This document shows positions 32,152 through 34,921 of a stretch of DNA of 34,921 nucleotides, one piece after another (position 1 is the stretch's first letter; each line of letters opens with the position of its first letter). The position numbers and the translations under genes were made by a program. Below the pieces are notes generated by a model. That model searched no databases, was not told the DNA's origin, and was given only the letters and a program-made list of their open reading frames with translations. Location: positions 1-34,921 of the forward strand of contig AJWJ01000236.1 in NCBI GenBank assembly GCA_000277445.1, written 5' to 3'. The stretch comes from Polysphondylium violaceum. Its lineage: Eukaryota; Evosea; Eumycetozoa; Dictyosteliales; Dictyosteliaceae.

Positions 32152-34041
32152 TTAAAGACCTAATGATCTTTTGGAAACCTTTTGACGTGATCCAAAACGA
32201 AGATTTTTATGAGCAATAGAGTTTTTAGCTTTTTGATTTGCAGATTCATAGAGTCTCTTTTCGAGTTCTTTTTTATCAGCTTCTTCTTTTTCTTTATATT
32301 GTTTTTTAAGATAATGAGTATATTCATCAACATTGTCTATGGAAATAACTTTCATAAAACTTGGTGTTGCTCTCTTTCTTCTTTCCTCTCTCTTCTTTTT
32401 AATTCTATCTCTCTTTTCCTTTTCTTGTTTTTCTTTTTCCAATTGAGAATTTAAAGTTTGTTGTTTAATTTGTTCTTTTTTAAGTTGATCTCTGTTTATT
32501 AATTAATTGATAGGTTGATAAGATTAGTATATCAGAATATATAGAGAGTGTGATAAAATAAATAATAAATAAATAAATAAATAATTGATATCTTACTGTT
32601 TACTATATACAGCCTTTAAAAGAGATGGGTCAAGTTCTTCTAAAGTATCATTATCTTTTTCTTCCTCTTCTTCTTCCTCTTCATCTTCTTTTTCATCTTC
32701 ATCATCATCATCTTCTTCTACTTCTTCTTCTTCTTGCTCTTCTTGACTTTCATTTGAAGCTTGTTCATTCTCTATTTCTTCCTCATCATCTTCACCATTT
32801 TCAATATCTTCGTCTTCTTCATCATCATCATCTTGTTCCATAATATCTTCCCCTTCATCTTCATTACTATTATCATCATCTTGACTGTCCAACTCGTTCA
32901 TTTCCTCATCTTCATCTTCTGCCTCTTCTTCTTCAACTAGTTTAACTGGAGTTGATTGTTTTGATTTAACTGGTGTAGATTTGACTGGAGTTGTAGTTTT
33001 AATTGGGGTTTGTTTGGAAACTTTAACTGGAGTTGTTTCTTTAACAACTTTGGCTGGTGATTCTTTAATTGGAGTTGTAGTTTTAACTGGAGTAGTTTGT
33101 TTAACAACTTTGGCTGGTGATTCTTTAATTGGAGTTGTAGTTTTAATTGGAGTTGTTTCTTTAATAGTTTTGGCTGGTGACTGTTTAATTGGTGTTTTGG
33201 CTTTAACTGGAGTCTCTGGCTTAACTGGTGTTTTCTCTTTAACAACTTTGACAGGTGATTCTTTGGTTGGTGTTGTAGTTTTTTCCAAAGCTTTGGTTGT
33301 TTCTTTTGTGGAAGTGGTAGTAGTATTATCAACAGTAGAAGCTTCTTTAAATAATTTAGTCAATGGAACATCAGGTACTCTAAACTCAAAAGATGATGGT
33401 GGTTGTGATTTAGAGTTGTTCATATTTTTCATATCTGGGAATGGTGTATCTGGTTTTACCTTTTTACGAGGTTGAACTGGTGTTTTCTCAACCTCGCTGG
33501 TAGTAGTTGGAACTGGAACTGGAGTTGGAGTTGGGGTTGGAACTGGAGCTGGAGTTGGTGGAGTTATGACTCTTCTTTTCAATACTCTAGCGGGTGGTTT
33601 TGGTGGCTCATCCTCGCTGCTATCACTGCTATCATCATTATTATTGGTATTGGTGTTTGTTGGTGTTGTTGGATATGCTACTCGTGTTGATCTAGTGTTT
33701 GGTGTGCTGATTTTAGAAACTGTTTTTTCTGGTTTTGGTGTGGTGATTTTTGTTGCTTTAGCCACTGCTTTTGTTGGTGTTGAGATGACTACTGGTTCGG
33801 GTGTAGTTTCTTCTTTAGTGGTTGTTTCAATAGCTTTTTCAGCCTCAACTTCAGCAGCTGCTGTCTTTCTTCTAACTGGTAATTTTTTTTTAGCAGGTGA
33901 TGGTTCTGCAATTTTGAGTAATGATTTCATATCAATAGTAGCACCCCTTCTACTTGTTTTCGATAAACTTGCAAGAATTGTAGATTTATCCTCTTTTTTT
34001 TCTTCTACTTCTGCTTTTGTAGTCCTTCTTCTTGTTGCCAT
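32152..34041 (-). CDS. Bipolar basic/acidic, probably nuclear protein with TPVK/SPAK repeats, two exons
   Basis: Exons are 32597-34041 and 32152-32491, giving 594 residues; the join makes VYSKQDQLKKEQIKQQ. The N-terminal ~380 residues are Lys/Thr/Pro-rich, with many SPAK, TPVK and TPIK motifs that resemble histone-H1-tail and CDK-site repeats. A 60-bp DNA repeat underlies part of them. An Asp/Glu-rich block of ~100 residues follows (about 365-465). The C-terminal ~110 residues are a highly charged coiled-coil-like region (RDRIKKKREERRKRATPSFM) and then a more complex stretch (KVISIDNVDEYTHYLKKQYK, ending FGSRQKVSKRSLGL). Only this last part looks conserved, and I could not assign it. Chromatin or nucleolar binding is inferred from composition alone. 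Confidence 0.8.
32950..33260 (-). repeat. 60-bp tandem repeat coding for 20-residue TPVK/SPAK units
   Basis: An exact 60-bp period is visible from about 33001 to 33200. The blocks starting at 33061 and 33121 differ at only a few positions, and 33181 begins a third, more diverged copy. Encoded units read like TTPIKESPAKVVKQTTPVKT. Confidence 0.85.
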
Positions 34042-34876
34042 TGATAACTATATATCTATTGGATGTGATTCAATCAATTATCTTTTTTTAGTTTTAAATC
34101 AGGCTCTCAAAAAAGGCGGGGAAGGCAATAGAAAAACGAAAAAAATGAAAAAGAGAAAAAAAAAAAAAAAGAATGAAAAAAAATTCAAAAAATTCAGAAA
34201 AAAAAAAACGAACGAAGAAAGTTTTGGTGTGTATGGGTACAATCACACAAATACTATTCACCTAATCATCATAGTCATTATCTCACTTGTATTCTTTAAA
34301 TTTAATTATGAATAGAGATGATTGAGTTTAATCGATTATAGCAGTCATGAATATAATCCAAATTCAATATGAATATAGAGTCATGTGATTTATATTATAA
34401 CCCACTCGCATCAAAACAGAGTGGTTATTAATTAAATTAATTATCTTGATAAATCAATACTAATAGCTCTAGATTAGTTGTGTGATTTGTTATCAATATG
34501 ATTAATTTATCTGGTATTCTGGTAAAAAAAATAATAATAAATATTTAAGTAAATTAATTTAATTTTAATATAAAACAGAGGCTAAAAAAAAAAAATTGAG
34601 ATTGAGATTTATAAAATAATGTAATACTATTAGTTGGTGGTCGCAATTTGATCTATATTTTATTCCAAAGCTGGTGTGGGTTAATCTGAAAAATTAGTGC
34701 CCCCATTTTCCACACAGTACTTTACTGTTTCTAATGATGATGGTTATTGATACTAAAAACAGTGTTTTCACTGTCTACCATATTAAATTTGTCATCTCTC
34801 GGCATTTGAAAAGGATAATGATGATGATTTTTGTTGGTGTAAAAAATTTAAAAAAATTAATTTTTTTTTTTTGCTT

Positions 34877-34913
<37 letters not shown>

Positions 34914-34921
34914 CTTATGTT
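34042..34921. other. Right-end intergenic region with an unexplained GC-richer patch
   Basis: The first part, just upstream of the bipolar-protein gene, is A-rich (34130-34205) and otherwise A/T-rich. Between about 34625 and 34830 G+C rises and both strands hold short open frames (about 40 codons). One perfect hairpin ACAGTG-TTTT-CACTGT lies at 34759-34774. The window ends in a long T run. I could not assign a gene. Confidence 0.4.

Overview
This window looks like nuclear DNA of a dictyostelid social amoeba, probably a Dictyostelium-type species. Intergenic DNA is extremely A+T rich, with long A and T homopolymers and CA/GT tracts. Genes are compact, and most introns are short (about 60-110 bp) and A/T-rich with GTAAGT-like donors. 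Proteins carry runs of Gln, Asn, His and Ser/Thr, and almost all codons end in A or T. No mobile element, tRNA, rRNA or CRISPR array was recognised. One N at 25509 and a frame change in a simple-sequence tract near 8100-8165 fit a draft assembly. The protein names rest on motifs and remembered family sequences, not on a database search.

Layout, left to right: the 3' part of a CudA-like transcription regulator (+, 44-2352); an NDR-type AGC kinase with five exons (-, 2888-4841); an unexplained GC-richer island with a possible very small gene (-, 5387-5639); a DMAP1/SWC4 chromatin protein (+, 6153-8181, perhaps to 8261); a COQ8/ABC1 atypical kinase (-, 8369-10108); a 4.3-kb CA-rich regulatory region; a twin zinc-finger protein that I take to be G-box binding factor GbfA (+, 14431-16116); an RGS-domain kinase of the RCK1/RckA type with five exons (-, 16563-19597); mitochondrial RNA helicase SUV3 with two exons (-, 21302-23844); a 76-residue two-exon gene behind a GT-rich promoter (-, 24211-24519); the 40S assembly factor PNO1 with four exons (-, 26491-27539); a TOM40-like import channel with two exons (-, 27827-28804); splicing factor PRPF38B with two exons (+, 29209-30528); a secreted, probably GPI-anchored protein (-, 30722-31429); a 66-residue hypothetical protein (+, 31763-31963); and a bipolar Lys/TP-rich then acidic, probably nuclear protein with two exons (-, 32152-34041). 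All exon joins given were checked by reading frame and GT/AG ends.

Two themes stand out. Four genes in the left 20 kb (CudA-like, NDR, GbfA, RckA) belong to families that control post-aggregative development, chemotaxis or cell polarity. Several 'mitochondrial' genes (COQ8, SUV3, TOM40) and RNA-processing genes (PNO1, PRPF38B) lie between and beyond them as ordinary housekeeping. The long CA-rich region upstream of gbfA, and the GT-rich upstream regions of rckA and the 76-residue gene, resemble the elements GBF itself binds. This suggests autoregulation and local co-regulation, which is an inference. I found no clear new multi-gene system. The least explained pieces are the island at 5280-5640, the cluster of four hairpins at 13356-13500, and the duplicated block at 10214/10602.
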